Positions 1 to 9,476 of a stretch of DNA of 64,000 nucleotides are shown here, one piece after another (within the stretch, counting starts at the first letter, position 1; every line of letters starts with the position of its first letter). Where the stretch lies: contig NZ_JAJCYB010000028.1 in assembly GCF_029263155.1 (NCBI RefSeq), positions 1-64,000 of the forward strand. The letters run 5' to 3'. The translations under genes were made by a program, and so were the position numbers. Source of the stretch: Pseudonocardia sp. Its GTDB lineage: Bacteria > Actinomycetota > Actinomycetes > Mycobacteriales > Pseudonocardiaceae. The notes below the pieces were generated by a model that saw nothing but the letters and a program-made list of their open reading frames with translations, did no database searches and had not been told where the DNA came from.

Positions 1-2
1 GC

Positions 3-137
3 CACCACGGCCCCGACCAGCACCCCCGAGCCCTGGAACTCCGCCCACCCGGACGCGACATCCGGGCCCTCGACCTGCGCGCCGACTCCTCAACCGCCCA
101 CGAAGATCAACGGTCACCACTGGAGATCATCCCATGA
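3..137 (+). CDS. possible C-terminal end of an unidentified protein (partial)
   Basis: An open frame enters from the left edge and ends with a TGA at 135-137, coding for 44 residues that finish in SPLEIIP. It is not repetitive and looks like a protein tail, but I do not recognise a family. It converges on the PPE-like gene, with 32 nt between the two stops. With only 44 residues in GC-rich DNA, a chance open frame is quite possible. Confidence 0.2.
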   Translation, partial: HHGPDQHPRALELRPPGRDIRALDLRADSSTAHEDQRSPLEIIP

Positions 138-169
138 ACTAACTGCGGAACCGGGTCTGAGCCACCGGT

Positions 170-1615
170 TCATCGGCGGTCCGTCCCGTCGGCCGCGGGG
201 CCGACGGCGCCGATCACCGGGTCCGTGCAGGGGACGTCCACGTCGAACACACCGGAGTCGTCCACCAGGAACGGCGCCCGCTTCCTGCTCTCACCCTGGC
301 CGCCTGCCGTGCCCCCGCCCATCGGCGGGTAGAAGCCGTGGGCGGTGCCGCCCCGCCCGGCGTCGGCCACCGGCGGGGCGCCGACGGGCCGGGCCTCCGG
401 TCGCGCCATCCCACCGGCTCGCGGTGCGGCGGGCGGCTCGGCCACCCCGCCGGTACCGCCGGGCCCGCCGCCCCGGAGGCCGGCGACCACATCGCGCCAG
501 GTGGGCGCGGCGCCACCACCGGGCGGGGCGACCGGGAAGGCCCCGCGCGAGCCGGTCCCGGGCCACGAGCCCACACCGGGGCCGCTGCGTGGACCGCGCC
601 CGCCTGCGCCCGGCGGAAGGGCGTCCCGGCCCGACACGGGCGACGCTCCCCCGACACCGGGTCCCGTGACCGGCGCCGCGCCGTAGCCGGCCGGGCCACC
701 ACGCGACGGCTCCACGGCACGGGACCCGGGAACGCCGGCCGTGGCCGGACCGGCGCCGACGACCGCACCGCCCGACCCGGTTCCGGCCACGGGTGCGCCA
801 CCTCCCGCCCCGCCGGCTCCGACCGCTCCGCCCGTCCCGGCACCGCCTCCCGGCCCACCGGTCCCGGTCTGGCCGGCCGGAGCCGATCCGGCCCCACCCG
901 GAGTTCCGCCACCCTCCGGTCCGACACCCGTCGGCGACAGACCCGCCACCACGGGGCCGACCGGCGGCCCGCCTCCGGGAGCCGCGCCCGCCCCGGAGGA
1001 TGTGTTCGACACCGCGGGTCCCGCGCCGAGGTCCGGCAGGCCGTCCCGCGCGGGGTTCCCCGTCGTTCCGGTGCCGGGAAGCGCCACCTCGACGAGCACC
1101 GTCGGCGGGGTGGTCCAGAAGTCGATGATCCGCCGCGTCTCGACCGAGACCCAGTGGTACTGCTCCATCACACGCCGGGCGTCCTCGGCCGCCGCGGCCC
1201 GCGCGTCCACCAGCGCCCACTCCCGTTCCGCGTCCCCGGGGTGGGCGGCGACCTCGGCGTCGGCGGCCGCCACCTCCGCCGTGTTCGGCGGCGGCATCAG
1301 CGTCCGTAGCTCGCCGGCGGACGCCCGTTGCCCGGCGAGCGCGGCCAGTGTGGTCTGCGCGTCGGTGGTGGCCCCGAGCACCCAGGAGTTGAGCGAGTGC
1401 AGCCCGATGCGCGCGGCGTCGCCCCCAGCCCCCTCCCACACCTCGGCGGTGCGTGCGGCCGCCGCATGCATCCGCGCCTCGGCGTCGATGATCACTCTCT
1501 CCAGGTCGCGCCACTGGATCTCGGCGATGGTGGACGCCCCCGGGCCGGCGCCGCTGTGCACGGCAGCATGGAGCTCCTCATGGGTCATCTCGCGCCAGTC
1601 CCTCGGCGCGCTCAC
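170..1615 (-). CDS. PPE-like / WXG-type protein with glycine-proline-rich linker (type VII secretion substrate candidate)
   Basis: The gene codes for 481 residues from a GTG that overlaps the stop of the upstream PE-like gene (GTGA), which implies translational coupling. Residues 1 to about 180 are predicted helical and carry a WEGAGGDAA segment, a W-x-G turn like that of PPE/WXG100 proteins. Residues about 185-430 are a low-complexity Gly/Pro/Ala linker. The last 50 residues regain complexity (FYPPMGGG, then RKRAPFLVDDSG, ending near DPVIG), a tail style I associate with PPE-domain proteins of Pseudonocardiaceae. No signal peptide is seen, as expected for an ESX-type substrate. The sequence shows the architecture; export by a type VII system is inferred, since no ESX core gene lies in the window. 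Confidence 0.7.
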   Translation of the reverse strand: MSAPRDWREMTHEELHAAVHSGAGPGASTIAEIQWRDLERVIIDAEARMHAAAARTAEVWEGAGGDAARIGLHSLNSWVLGATTDAQTTLAALAGQRASAGELRTLMPPPNTAEVAAADAEVAAHPGDAEREWALVDARAAAAEDARRVMEQYHWVSVETRRIIDFWTTPPTVLVEVALPGTGTTGNPARDGLPDLGAGPAVSNTSSGAGAAPGGGPPVGPVVAGLSPTGVGPEGGGTPGGAGSAPAGQTGTGGPGGGAGTGGAVGAGGAGGGAPVAGTGSGGAVVGAGPATAGVPGSRAVEPSRGGPAGYGAAPVTGPGVGGASPVSGRDALPPGAGGRGPRSGPGVGSWPGTGSRGAFPVAPPGGGAAPTWRDVVAGLRGGGPGGTGGVAEPPAAPRAGGMARPEARPVGAPPVADAGRGGTAHGFYPPMGGGTAGGQGESRKRAPFLVDDSGVFDVDVPCTDPVIGAVGPAADGTDRR

Positions 1616-1956
1616 AGCCGGTTCCCGAACAGGGCGCCGGTGTCGGCCTCGTTGCGAGCGTAGTGACGCTCGATCTCCACGAGCCGGTCCCGGATGGTGA
1701 GAAGCTGGGACTCGTAGGCAAGGACCGCCCGGAACGCGCCGTCCGGCGCGCGCATGACGCCTTCGTTGTACGCCGTCCACACCGAGTGGCTGGCAGAGTC
1801 TCCCAGCCACGGCTCGGGCATGACCGCCTCGTCCTCCATCCGGCGGAGCAGCGGGCTGAGCTCATCGAGAGTGGCATCGATCGCTACCCGCACACCGGGA
1901 ACTGCGTCCGGGTGCAGGCGCAGCACGGCGGGCGGGTACTGGGTCGGGTCGGGCAC
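1612..1956 (-). CDS. PE-like / ESX-type small helical protein
   Basis: This is a 114-residue protein. I placed the start at a GTG with a GGGGAG ribosome site about 6 nt upstream; an in-frame ATG at 2001 would add 15 unlikely residues. The sequence is mostly helical (ATLDELSPLLRRMEDEA, then a second helix LAYESQLLTIRDRLVEIE), the hairpin shape of PE/WXG partners. It lies directly upstream of the PPE-like gene, overlaps it by 4 nt, and follows the DUF3558 lipoprotein gene. It probably forms a heterodimer with the PPE-like protein; this is inferred from size, fold and coupling, not from a diagnostic motif. Confidence 0.6.
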   Translation of the reverse strand: MPDPTQYPPAVLRLHPDAVPGVRVAIDATLDELSPLLRRMEDEAVMPEPWLGDSASHSVWTAYNEGVMRAPDGAFRAVLAYESQLLTIRDRLVEIERHYARNEADTGALFGNRL

Positions 1957-2052
1957 GGCTGGCTCCCCTCGGACGGCGATCGGCGCGGAGGCTATCCACA
2001 TGCCCTCCTGCCACGTGGTGCTTCCGGGAAACTGTTCGCACTCGTGAATCCA

Positions 2053-2640
2053 TCAGCGCAGCCCGAGCAGCGTCGTCATCACCAGGTCCGCGGCCTCGCG
2101 GGCCCGCTCGCACAACCGGTTCTGCGGCGCGACGGGGGTGGCGCCGCCGTTGGACACCTGCACGTCGAGCAACTGGCCGGGGGCGACGTCGAGAGCCACG
2201 GTGCAGGTGTCGCGCAGCTCCGTCGGTCGAATCTCCAGCGTCGGGAACCCACGCACGTCGGTCGGGGCGACATCCGCCCGGATGCCGGGCTGCAGGAACA
2301 CCTCGACCCCGGACGTGACCGACAGCTCGATCGCAAGCGCGTAGCTCGGCCTGTCCAGCCGCCGGATCGAGCACAGCTGCGTCACCCCGCCGTAGAGCCC
2401 GGACGGGCCGACATCCAGCAGCGGATCCCGGTCCAACCCCAACTCCGCCCGCTGCTCCACCGTCAACAACGTGCACGGGTCCAGACCGTCGAGCCGCACC
2501 TCCCGAGGCCGAGGCGGCAACTCGATCACCGGAACCCCCGACACCCCGGTCTCCGGGACCGGCGAGGGCACACCCGCGGTCCCCGCCGTGCAACCGCACA
2601 ACCCCCCGATCACGAGGCACAGGACCAGCAGTCGACGCAC
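2053..2640 (-). CDS. DUF3558 family lipoprotein
   Basis: The product has 195 residues. From the GTG at 2640 it starts VRRLLVLCLVIGGLCGC, a signal peptide with a lipobox and lipidated Cys17. The mature part has the DUF3558 layout: DPCTLLT near the N-terminus, then YGGVTQLCSI and a later DTCTVALDV, with conserved cysteines that probably form disulfides. The family is frequent in Pseudonocardiaceae and often neighbours PE/PPE-like genes, as here. The function of the family is unknown. It is first in a three-gene minus-strand unit, and a TACCGT -10 element lies 6 nt before the start codon, so the transcript is probably leaderless. Confidence 0.85.
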   Translation of the reverse strand: MRRLLVLCLVIGGLCGCTAGTAGVPSPVPETGVSGVPVIELPPRPREVRLDGLDPCTLLTVEQRAELGLDRDPLLDVGPSGLYGGVTQLCSIRRLDRPSYALAIELSVTSGVEVFLQPGIRADVAPTDVRGFPTLEIRPTELRDTCTVALDVAPGQLLDVQVSNGGATPVAPQNRLCERAREAADLVMTTLLGLR

Positions 2641-2646
2641 CCGACG

Positions 2647-2652
2647 ACGGTA
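2647..2652 (-). promoter_or_regulatory. -10 element of the DUF3558 gene (leaderless type)
   Basis: On the minus strand TACCGT is followed by 6 nt and the GTG start at 2640. The spacing matches the leaderless promoters found at many genes in this window. Confidence 0.5.
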
Positions 2653-2709
2653 TCGTCCGCGGCCGGTCCCATGGGCCGATTGGCAATCACCCCACCGGCG
2701 CAACCCGAT

Positions 2710-2732
2710 CGTTGCCGCCAGGCTCGGCAACG
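2710..2732. promoter_or_regulatory. candidate operator: 8-bp inverted repeat before glgB
   Basis: CGTTGCCG, 7 nt, CGGCAACG form a perfect inverted repeat that ends 15 nt upstream of the glgB -10 hexamer, so it covers the expected -35 region. A repressor or activator site is inferred from position only. Confidence 0.35.
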
Positions 2733-2747
2733 CGGGTAGCGGGGCCA

Positions 2748-2753
2748 TAGGGT
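2748..2753 (+). promoter_or_regulatory. -10 element of glgB (leaderless type)
   Basis: TAGGGT is followed by 6 nt and then the GTG start of glgB at 2760. No ribosome site is visible, which supports both the GTG start and a leaderless mRNA. Confidence 0.5.
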
Positions 2754-2759
2754 GCGCGG

Positions 2760-5700
2760 GTGGATCGCGAGGAGAACAGGACCCAGACGATCAGCCAGCC
2801 GATCGACCCCTGCCCGCCCGACCCGGCCACCGTGGACCGGGTGCTCGGTGGTGCCCATCACGACCCGCACTCGGTGCTCGGCGCCCACCCGCACCCGGAC
2901 GGCACCGTGGTGCGCGTGCTGCGCCCGCACGCCGACGAGGTGCACGTGGTGCGCAAGGGCGGGGAGGGGTACCCGCTCGTCCGCGTCCACGACGCGGGCC
3001 TGTTCTCCGGAGTGGTCCCCGGGGCGGCCGCCGACTACCGGCTGGCCGTGCGCTACGGCGACCGCGTCGACATCGTCGACGACCCCTACCGCTGGCTGCC
3101 CACACTCGGCGAGGTGGACCTGCACCTGATCGGGGAAGGCCGCCACGAGCGCCTGTGGGACGTGCTCGGCGCGCACCTGCGCAGCTACGAGACACCCGCG
3201 GGGGTCGTCACCGGCACCAGCTTCGCGGTGTGGGCGCCCACCGCGCAGGGCGTGCGCGTCACCGGGGACTTCGACGGCTGGGCCGGCTGGACGCACCCGA
3301 TGCGGGTACTGGGCAGCGCCGGGGTCTGGGAGCTGTTCGTTCCGGGCATCGAGCCCGGCACGCGCTACAAGTTCCGCGTGCTCGGCCAGGACGGACGGTG
3401 GCGGGACAAGGCCGATCCGATGGCGTTCCGCGCCGAGGTCGCCCCGGCCACGGCGTCCGTGGTCGACGTCGCCACCCACGAGTGGGGCGACGACGCGTGG
3501 ATGTCGGCCCGCGCGCAGCGGCAGGCACACGCCGAACCGATGAGCGTCTACGAGATGCACCTCGGGTCGTGGCGCCAGGGCCTGTCCTACCGGGAGATCG
3601 CCGAGCAGCTCGTCGCCTACCTGGACGAGACCGCGTTCACCCACGTCGAGCTGCTGCCGGTGGCCGAGCACCCGTTCGGCGGCTCGTGGGGCTACCAGGT
3701 CACCTCCTACTACGCGCCGACGGCGCGGTTCGGCACGCCGGACGACTTCCGCTTCTTCGTCGACCACCTGCACCAGGCGGGGTACGGCGTCATCGTCGAC
3801 TGGGTGCCCGCGCACTTCCCGCGCGACGAGTGGGCGCTGTCGAGGTTCGACGGCGGCCCGCTCTACGAGCACGCCGATCCCCGCCGCGGCGAGCAGCCCG
3901 ACTGGGGCACGCTGGTCTTCGACTTCGGGCGCAAGGAGGTGCGCAACTTCCTCGTCGCCAACGCCCTGTACTGGCTGGAGTCCTTCCACATCGACGGCCT
4001 GCGCGTCGACGCCGTCGCCTCGATGCTGTACCTGGACTACTCGCGCAAGGACGGGCAGTGGCTGCCCAACATCCACGGCGGTCGCGAGAACCTCGACGCG
4101 GTGGCGTTCCTGCAGGAGGTCAACGCCACGGTCTACCGGGAGCACCCCGGCGCCGTGATGATCGCCGAGGAGTCCACGGCGTGGCCGGGCGTCACCCGCC
4201 CCACGCACCTGGGCGGCCTCGGCTTCGGGTTCAAGTGGAACATGGGGTGGATGCACGACACGCTCGACTACACCGCCCACGACCCGGTGTACCGCGGCTA
4301 CCACCACAACCAGATGACGTTCTCGCTGATGTACGCGTTCAGCGAGAACTACGTCCTGCCGATCAGCCACGACGAGGTCGTGCACGGCAAGGGGTCGCTG
4401 TGGGAGCGGATGCCCGGCGACCCGTGGAACAAGGCCGCCAACATCCGCGCCCTGCTGGCGTTCATGTGGGCCCACCCGGGCAAGCAGCTGCTGTTCATGG
4501 GCAGCGAGTTCGGGCAGACGCGCGAATGGTCCGAGCAGCGCTCGCTGGACTGGGACAGCCTCACCGACCCGCTGCACGGCGGCATCAAGACGATGGTCGG
4601 CGACCTCAACCGCGCCTACCGGGCCCACCCGGCACTGTGGACGAAGGACACCACGCCCGAGGGCTTCTCCTGGATCGACGCCAACGACACCGCCGGCAAC
4701 GTGTTCAGCTTCCTGCGCCACGGCGTCGACCCCGACGGGAAGCCGACGGTGCTCGCCTGCGTCGCCAACTTCTCCGGCAGCGCCCAGGAGGGCTACCGGA
4801 TCGGCCTCCCGTTCGCCGGGCGCTGGCGCGAGGTGCTCAACACCGACGCCGAGATCTACGGCGGGTCTGGCGTCGGCAACCTCGGCGGGGTGGACGCCGA
4901 CGAGATGGTGTGGCACGGGCGGCCCGCGTCGGTCGTGCTGCGGCTGCCTCCCGCCGGTGTGCTGTGGCTGGCCCCGGAGCCGTTCGAGGGAGCCGTCCGG
5001 CGCCCCCGGGCCGGGGGCGCCGAGCGACCCGCGGGGGGACCGGTGACCGGGGGCGCTCCCGCGGCCACGCCCGTGACGGACGACGACCCGGCCGCCCCGG
5101 TGACGGACGGGACCCCGGCCGTGGCACCCGGGCCGCCCCCGGCGACCGACCGGGCACCGGCCGACCCCGCGCCGGCCGAGGCAGCCGAGGCGGCCAAGGC
5201 GGCAGCGGGTCCGGTCGGCGCCACCCGGCCCGACCCGGCCGGCTCGCCCGACGAGCCCGCCGACATGGAAGCCACCGCGGTCGAACCCCCAGCGGTCGAC
5301 ACCACCGCGGTCGACACCACCGCGGTTGACACCACCGCGGAGGGATCACCCGCGGGCCCGGCCGCGGCCGGGCCGCCCACGGCGCCGTCGCCGGTCGGGT
5401 CGTCGCCGGTCGCGGCGTCCCCGGTCGGGTCGTCGCCGGTTGCGGCGTCCCCGGTCGGGCCGCCCCCCGTCGCGGCGTCCCCCGTCGGGCCGCCCCCCGT
5501 CGAGCCCGCCGCGGCGGGTTCCGGCACCGAGCGGGCCGAGGACGAGCCGGCGGACGGCTCGACGCCGCACGGGCCGGATCCGGACGCCTCCGGGCCGGAC
5601 GCCCGTGAGGCCGACGCATCGATCGCGGAGGCCGGGCCGGACAGGGGCGCACCGGCCACCGACCCGATGGTGGTCGACGTCGTCCGCGGGGAGACCGTCG

Positions 5701-5888
5701 TCGCCGACCGCGCATCGCCGGACGCGGCACCCGATCCCGAACCGGCGGGCCGCCACGCGCTGGTTCAGCAGGTCGGGGATACCGACGTCGACGGGGGCCG
5801 GGTGGTCACCCCGGGCTCGGGGTCGTCGGCGGTGCCGTCCGGCGGCTGGGGCGACCGCACCGCGGACCGCAGCAACGACACCCAGTAG
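2760..5888 (+). CDS. glgB: 1,4-alpha-glucan branching enzyme GlgB with long disordered C-terminal tail
   Basis: GlgB makes alpha-1,6 branches in glycogen-type glucans. The N-terminal and CBM48 modules span about residues 20-245, followed by the GH13 barrel. Visible catalytic residues are nucleophile D417 (in RVDAVASM), acid/base E470 (AEESTAWP) and transition-state D538 ([12 protein letters not shown]). The enzyme proper ends near residue 741 (VLWLAPEP), the normal family length. It is followed by about 300 residues rich in Ala, Pro, Gly, Thr and Asp. These include three 15-bp repeats coding VDTTA (5294-5340) and roughly 30-bp repeats coding [10 protein letters not shown] or [10 protein letters not shown] (about 5390-5510). 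The last 124 bp overlap the 3' end of the convergent GT87 gene. The catalytic call is secure; whether the tail is translated to its end is uncertain. Confidence 0.95.
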   Translation: MDREENRTQTISQPIDPCPPDPATVDRVLGGAHHDPHSVLGAHPHPDGTVVRVLRPHADEVHVVRKGGEGYPLVRVHDAGLFSGVVPGAAADYRLAVRYGDRVDIVDDPYRWLPTLGEVDLHLIGEGRHERLWDVLGAHLRSYETPAGVVTGTSFAVWAPTAQGVRVTGDFDGWAGWTHPMRVLGSAGVWELFVPGIEPGTRYKFRVLGQDGRWRDKADPMAFRAEVAPATASVVDVATHEWGDDAWMSARAQRQAHAEPMSVYEMHLGSWRQGLSYREIAEQLVAYLDETAFTHVELLPVAEHPFGGSWGYQVTSYYAPTARFGTPDDFRFFVDHLHQAGYGVIVDWVPAHFPRDEWALSRFDGGPLYEHADPRRGEQPDWGTLVFDFGRKEVRNFLVANALYWLESFHIDGLRVDAVASMLYLDYSRKDGQWLPNIHGGRENLDAVAFLQEVNATVYREHPGAVMIAEESTAWPGVTRPTHLGGLGFGFKWNMGWMHDTLDYTAHDPVYRGYHHNQMTFSLMYAFSENYVLPISHDEVVHGKGSLWERMPGDPWNKAANIRALLAFMWAHPGKQLLFMGSEFGQTREWSEQRSLDWDSLTDPLHGGIKTMVGDLNRAYRAHPALWTKDTTPEGFSWIDANDTAGNVFSFLRHGVDPDGKPTVLACVANFSGSAQEGYRIGLPFAGRWREVLNTDAEIYGGSGVGNLGGVDADEMVWHGRPASVVLRLPPAGVLWLAPEPFEGAVRRPRAGGAERPAGGPVTGGAPAATPVTDDDPAAPVTDGTPAVAPGPPPATDRAPADPAPAEAAEAAKAAAGPVGATRPDPAGSPDEPADMEATAVEPPAVDTTAVDTTAVDTTAEGSPAGPAAAGPPTAPSPVGSSPVAASPVGSSPVAASPVGPPPVAASPVGPPPVEPAAAGSGTERAEDEPADGSTPHGPDPDASGPDAREADASIAEAGPDRGAPATDPMVVDVVRGETVVADRASPDAAPDPEPAGRHALVQQVGDTDVDGGRVVTPGSGSSAVPSGGWGDRTADRSNDTQ

Positions 5889-6988
5889 GCCACCAGGATC
5901 GCGCAGTGCAGGGACTGCCCGACGTCCGTCCACCAACCGGCGTCGGGCGGCCACATCGCGTTCCACGACACCGGTATCACCGCCACCGCCAGCAGCGCCG
6001 CCGCGAGCGCCCGGCGGCCGCCGGCCAGGAGCAGCAGCACGCCCGGCACGAGGATGAGCAGGTAGTTGTGCCACGCGATCGGTGAGAACAGCAGCCCGGC
6101 GGCGACCACCGCCCACGGGGCGGTCCCCGCCGGGTCCACGCGGTCGCGGTGGCGGCCGAGCCACGCGAGCGTGCCGACCAGCACCGCGAGCCCGGCGACG
6201 AACCCGAGCATCGGTGCCACCCCGAGGCGCATCGCGAGACCCGGCAACGAGGCGTTGTCGACGGTGTCGGGAACGCCCTCGGTCAGCGCGATCGTCATCC
6301 ACTGGATCGCGCTGCTCGGGCCGGCGACGAGCACCCCCACCAGCGTGGCCACCGCCGCCGAGACGAGGCCCGCGCGCAGCGGCACCATCCGCCGCTGCAC
6401 GGCGGGAAGCAGCAGCAACGGCGCGAGCGACGGCTTGAGCGCCACGGTGATCCCGACGCAGGCGGCGGCGAGCACCGGCCGGCCCCGGCGCTCGGCGAGC
6501 CAGCCGGCGACCAGCCCGACGAGCAGCAGCGGGTAGATCTGGCCCAGCACCAGCGTGCCGTGCAGGGGCGACGAGGCCAGCACCGCCAGCACGACCGCCA
6601 CCGTCGTCCCGGCCGCCAGCCGCAGCTCCCGCGCCACCGCCAGCACCGCTCCCACGACGAGCAGCAGCGTCAGGCCGACGAAGATCCGGTAGGCGGTCAG
6701 CGCGTCGAGGGCCGCGAACGGCGCCAGCAGCACGGTGAGCAGGGGCGGGTTGAGGTTCGTCAGCTTCGCCGGTGTCTCGTAGATGTCCCCACCCTGGGTG
6801 AGCGCGGCGGCGGAGTGCCAGAACGTGTCGAAGTCGACGTGCAGGTCGCGCATGTCGGTCAGCGGCACCAGCGTGACGAGGGCATCGGGGTGTCGGAGGT
6901 GCAACAGCACCGTGGTCGCGAGCGACGCCAGCACCACGACGACGGCGACACCGGTCCGGACCGGGGAGGGCACGCGCAGGTCGGGCAC
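5765..6988 (-). CDS. GT87-family polyprenol-phosphate-mannose-dependent mannosyltransferase-like membrane protein
   Basis: This is a 407-residue polytopic membrane protein with about ten hydrophobic segments. An acidic stretch follows the first membrane segment ([19 protein letters not shown]), then [16 protein letters not shown], the pattern of the DUF2029/GT87 family. Relatives such as PimE transfer mannose from polyprenyl-phosphate-mannose on the outer face of the membrane; the acceptor here is unknown. I chose the GTG at 6988 because TACCGT lies 8 nt upstream of it (leaderless layout) and because this leaves room for the divergent lipoprotein gene. An ATG at 7057 would add 23 non-hydrophobic residues. 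The 3' end overlaps the glgB tail. Confidence 0.8.
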   Translation of the reverse strand: MPDLRVPSPVRTGVAVVVVLASLATTVLLHLRHPDALVTLVPLTDMRDLHVDFDTFWHSAAALTQGGDIYETPAKLTNLNPPLLTVLLAPFAALDALTAYRIFVGLTLLLVVGAVLAVARELRLAAGTTVAVVLAVLASSPLHGTLVLGQIYPLLLVGLVAGWLAERRGRPVLAAACVGITVALKPSLAPLLLLPAVQRRMVPLRAGLVSAAVATLVGVLVAGPSSAIQWMTIALTEGVPDTVDNASLPGLAMRLGVAPMLGFVAGLAVLVGTLAWLGRHRDRVDPAGTAPWAVVAAGLLFSPIAWHNYLLILVPGVLLLLAGGRRALAAALLAVAVIPVSWNAMWPPDAGWWTDVGQSLHCAILVAYWVSLLRSAVRSPQPPDGTADDPEPGVTTRPPSTSVSPTC

Positions 6989-6996
6989 GGGGATCG

Positions 6997-7002
6997 ACGG
7001 TA
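6997..7002 (-). promoter_or_regulatory. -10 element of the GT87 gene
   Basis: TACCGT on the minus strand sits 8 nt before the GTG at 6988 and supports that start. Confidence 0.45.
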
Positions 7003-7067
7003 TCCGGCAGCACCCCGGCGGGCCGCACCGCTCCCCCGACGGGCGGGTTCGCGCCATGATGGACCGC

Positions 7068-8408
7068 GTGCGTGTCCTGACCGCCCTGCTCGTGGCACTG
7101 ACGGTGCTCTCGTCGGGGTGCACGCAGGTGGTGCCCGGCATCGGGGTGGCCGCCGGCCCCCCGGACCCGTCCGTGCCCGTCGACGTCGCATCGCCGGGTG
7201 ATGCCGGGGCCGCCGCCGAGGCCGCGATCACCGCCGTACAGGACTTCTGGCGGGCCGAGTTCCCCGCGCTCGGTGGGCAGTGGACCGACGTCGCCACCTT
7301 CGCCGGGATCTCGCCCGCGGCCGCGGACCCGCCACCGTGCGTCGAGCGGGCCGCGGACGTCGCCGACCAGGCGTACTACTGCCCCTCCGCCGACGCCGTC
7401 GTCTGGGACGCCGACGGTCTCGTCCCGGCCCTGTTCGACGAGTTCGGGCACGTCGGCGTGCTGGTCGTGCTCGCCCACGAGATCGGCCACGCGGTGCAGT
7501 CGCGGCTGGGCATCGACTCCGCGCAGGCCCGCGACCCGCAGCGGTACCCGACGATCCTGCTGGAGGCGATGGCCGACTGCTACACCGGCGTCGCCCTGCG
7601 CGGACTGGCGGACCGGCCGGTGGCCGGGCTGCCCGTCGGGCCGGTGGAGCGCGACGCCGCGCTGCGCACGCTCGTCGGGTTCCGCGACCCGCTCGGTGTG
7701 GCCGCCGGTGACGAGGGGGCGCACGGCAACGCGTTCGACCGGCTCTCGGCGTTCCAGGCGGGGTACGAGGGAGGGTCCGGGCGCTGCGCCGCGATGACGG
7801 TGCCGGAGCGCGGGTTCACCCAGGTGCGGTTCGGGTCCGCCGACGATCTGGCCCGCGCCGGCGACCTGCCGCTGCGCGACCTGCTCACCGCGGTCGAGCG
7901 TGACGCGCGGGCCTGGGCCACCGAGCTGGCGTCCGCGAGGGCACCCGGCTGGAACGCCCCGCCGCTGACGGTCGACGTCTGCCCCGACGCCGCCGCGCAG
8001 GGCCCGGCGCGGCTGTGCCTGGGCCCCTCCGGGCCGGCCGGCGTCGACGTCGAGATCGCGGAGCTCACCCCGCTGCACCGGGAGCTGGGCGACTTCGCTG
8101 GGGCCACCCTGCTGTCGGGCCGCTACGCCCTCGCCGCGCTGGCCGCCACCGGAACCGCGGTGGAGGGCGCCGGCGCCGGGCACGCGGCGGTCTGCCTGGC
8201 CGGTGCGTACGCCGGGCGACTGCTCCTCGCCCCGGACGGGTTCCGGCTCTCGCCCGGCGACCTCGACGAGGCCGTGCAGGTGCTGCTGACCGACGACACG
8301 GCCGCCCGTGACGTGCTCGGCCGTTCCGATCCCGCCGAGCGGGGCTACGAGCGGGTGGCCCGCTACGAGGTGGGTCTGCGCGGCGGGCCCGCCGCCTGTG
8401 CGGTGTGA
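7068..8408 (+). CDS. neutral zinc metallopeptidase lipoprotein
   Basis: The product is 446 residues from the GTG at 7068. It begins with a lipoprotein signal (VRVLTALLVALTVLSSGC, Cys18). The zinc site is clear: HEIGH with H137, E138 and H141, and a probable third ligand E166 in LLEAMADCYTG, as in the YpfJ-like neutral zinc metallopeptidases (PF04228). It is predicted to be anchored on the outer face of the membrane; the substrate is unknown. ATG codons at 7056 and 7059 are alternative starts. I prefer the GTG because CATGAT lies 7 nt before it, but this is uncertain. The gene is divergent from the GT87 gene. Confidence 0.8.
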   Translation: MRVLTALLVALTVLSSGCTQVVPGIGVAAGPPDPSVPVDVASPGDAGAAAEAAITAVQDFWRAEFPALGGQWTDVATFAGISPAAADPPPCVERAADVADQAYYCPSADAVVWDADGLVPALFDEFGHVGVLVVLAHEIGHAVQSRLGIDSAQARDPQRYPTILLEAMADCYTGVALRGLADRPVAGLPVGPVERDAALRTLVGFRDPLGVAAGDEGAHGNAFDRLSAFQAGYEGGSGRCAAMTVPERGFTQVRFGSADDLARAGDLPLRDLLTAVERDARAWATELASARAPGWNAPPLTVDVCPDAAAQGPARLCLGPSGPAGVDVEIAELTPLHRELGDFAGATLLSGRYALAALAATGTAVEGAGAGHAAVCLAGAYAGRLLLAPDGFRLSPGDLDEAVQVLLTDDTAARDVLGRSDPAERGYERVARYEVGLRGGPAACAV

Positions 8409-8432
8409 CGCGGGAGGCCGGGATCCGTCGGT

Positions 8433-9416
8433 TCAGAACAGCACGCGGGCGAGCGCCCGGCGGGCAGCGGTGACCCGCGCGTCGTCCGCCGCGAACAGCT
8501 CGAACAACCCGACCAGGTGCTCGCGCACGCGGTCGCGGTCGTCGCCAGCAGTGCGGCCGACCGTGCTGACCAGCCGCGAGAACGCGGCCTCGACGCCGTC
8601 CATGGCGATCTCGGCGTCGGCCGCGGCCAGCTGGGCGTCCACGTCGTCGGGCGCGGCGTCGGCCTTCGCGACGGCGTCCGGGTCGACGGCCTCGGCACGG
8701 GCGAGGAACCGCACCTGGGCGAGTGCGGCGACCGCCTGCTCGTTGGCCGGCTCGACGTTGAGGATCTCCCGGTAGGCGGCCTCGGCCGCCGCGTAGTCGC
8801 CCTGTTCGAGGGCGTCCTCGGCGGCGGTGAAGCGCGGATCCTCCGGCTCCTCGACGGGTTCGGCCGGGGCGCCGCCGCGGGCCGCGGCCTCGGCCTGGGC
8901 GACCGCGGGCATCCGGTCGCGGACGGCGTCGAGCAGCGCTGCGATCCACTCACGCACCTGGGGCTCGGGCTGCGCACCGCTGAACGCGTCGACGGGCTGT
9001 CCGCCGGCCACCGCCACCACCATCGGGATGGACTGGGCCCCGAACGCCTGGGCGATGCGCGGGTTGGCGTCGACGTCGACCTTGGCCAGGATCCAGGCCC
9101 CGCCCGCGGCGTGGGCCAGGCGTTCCAGCACCGGCGAGAGCTGTTTGCAGGGCCCGCACCACTCCGCCCACAGGTCCACGAGCACCGGCACCTGCAGGGA
9201 CCGTTCCAGCACGTCGGCCTGGAAGCTCGCCTCCGAGACGTCGACGACGAACGCGCCGCCCGCGGGCTGCCCGCCGGGGGGCGGCGGCGGGGCGGGCCGG
9301 TTCGCGGCCTCGGACCGCGCCTTCAGGGCCGAGAGGTCGATCGCGCCTGCCATCTTCGACGACAGGGCCGCGGTCTGGGCTGCTTGACGTGGGTCTGGGC
9401 GTGACACGACGACCAT
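8433..9416 (-). CDS. thioredoxin-domain/TPR protein of the CnoX (YbbN) type
   Basis: The 327-residue protein has a proline-rich N-terminus, a thioredoxin fold (about residues 55-165) with the active site WCGPC (W86 to C90) and cis-Pro region SIPMVV, and then a helical C-terminal half with tetratricopeptide character ([20 protein letters not shown]). This architecture matches the E. coli chaperedoxin CnoX/YbbN, which protects proteins from oxidation and hands them to chaperones. Unlike the E. coli protein, which has SXXC, both cysteines are kept here, so redox activity is likely. It has a 24-nt tail-to-tail gap to the peptidase gene. The precise start is uncertain because the ATG at 9416 has poor ribosome-site spacing. 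Confidence 0.85.
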   Translation of the reverse strand: MVVVSRPDPRQAAQTAALSSKMAGAIDLSALKARSEAANRPAPPPPPGGQPAGGAFVVDVSEASFQADVLERSLQVPVLVDLWAEWCGPCKQLSPVLERLAHAAGGAWILAKVDVDANPRIAQAFGAQSIPMVVAVAGGQPVDAFSGAQPEPQVREWIAALLDAVRDRMPAVAQAEAAARGGAPAEPVEEPEDPRFTAAEDALEQGDYAAAEAAYREILNVEPANEQAVAALAQVRFLARAEAVDPDAVAKADAAPDDVDAQLAAADAEIAMDGVEAAFSRLVSTVGRTAGDDRDRVREHLVGLFELFAADDARVTAARRALARVLF

Positions 9417-9476
9417 CCTGGCACGGCGGACCCGGTCCCGGCGCCCGGCCCGGGTCGATCGACGCCGGGGGCCGGA

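Noticed and set aside
5294..5510. 15-bp and 30-bp tandem repeats considered as a non-coding satellite
   Set aside because: They stay in the glgB frame as VDTTA and SPV repeats, so a coding tail is the simpler reading.
4856..5659. Long open frames on the minus strand opposite the glgB tail
   Set aside because: They mirror low-complexity GC-rich repeats, have no start signals and no family features.
6988..7297. Upstream extension of the GT87 gene to 7297
   Set aside because: The extra residues are not hydrophobic and overlap the start and signal peptide of the divergent lipoprotein.
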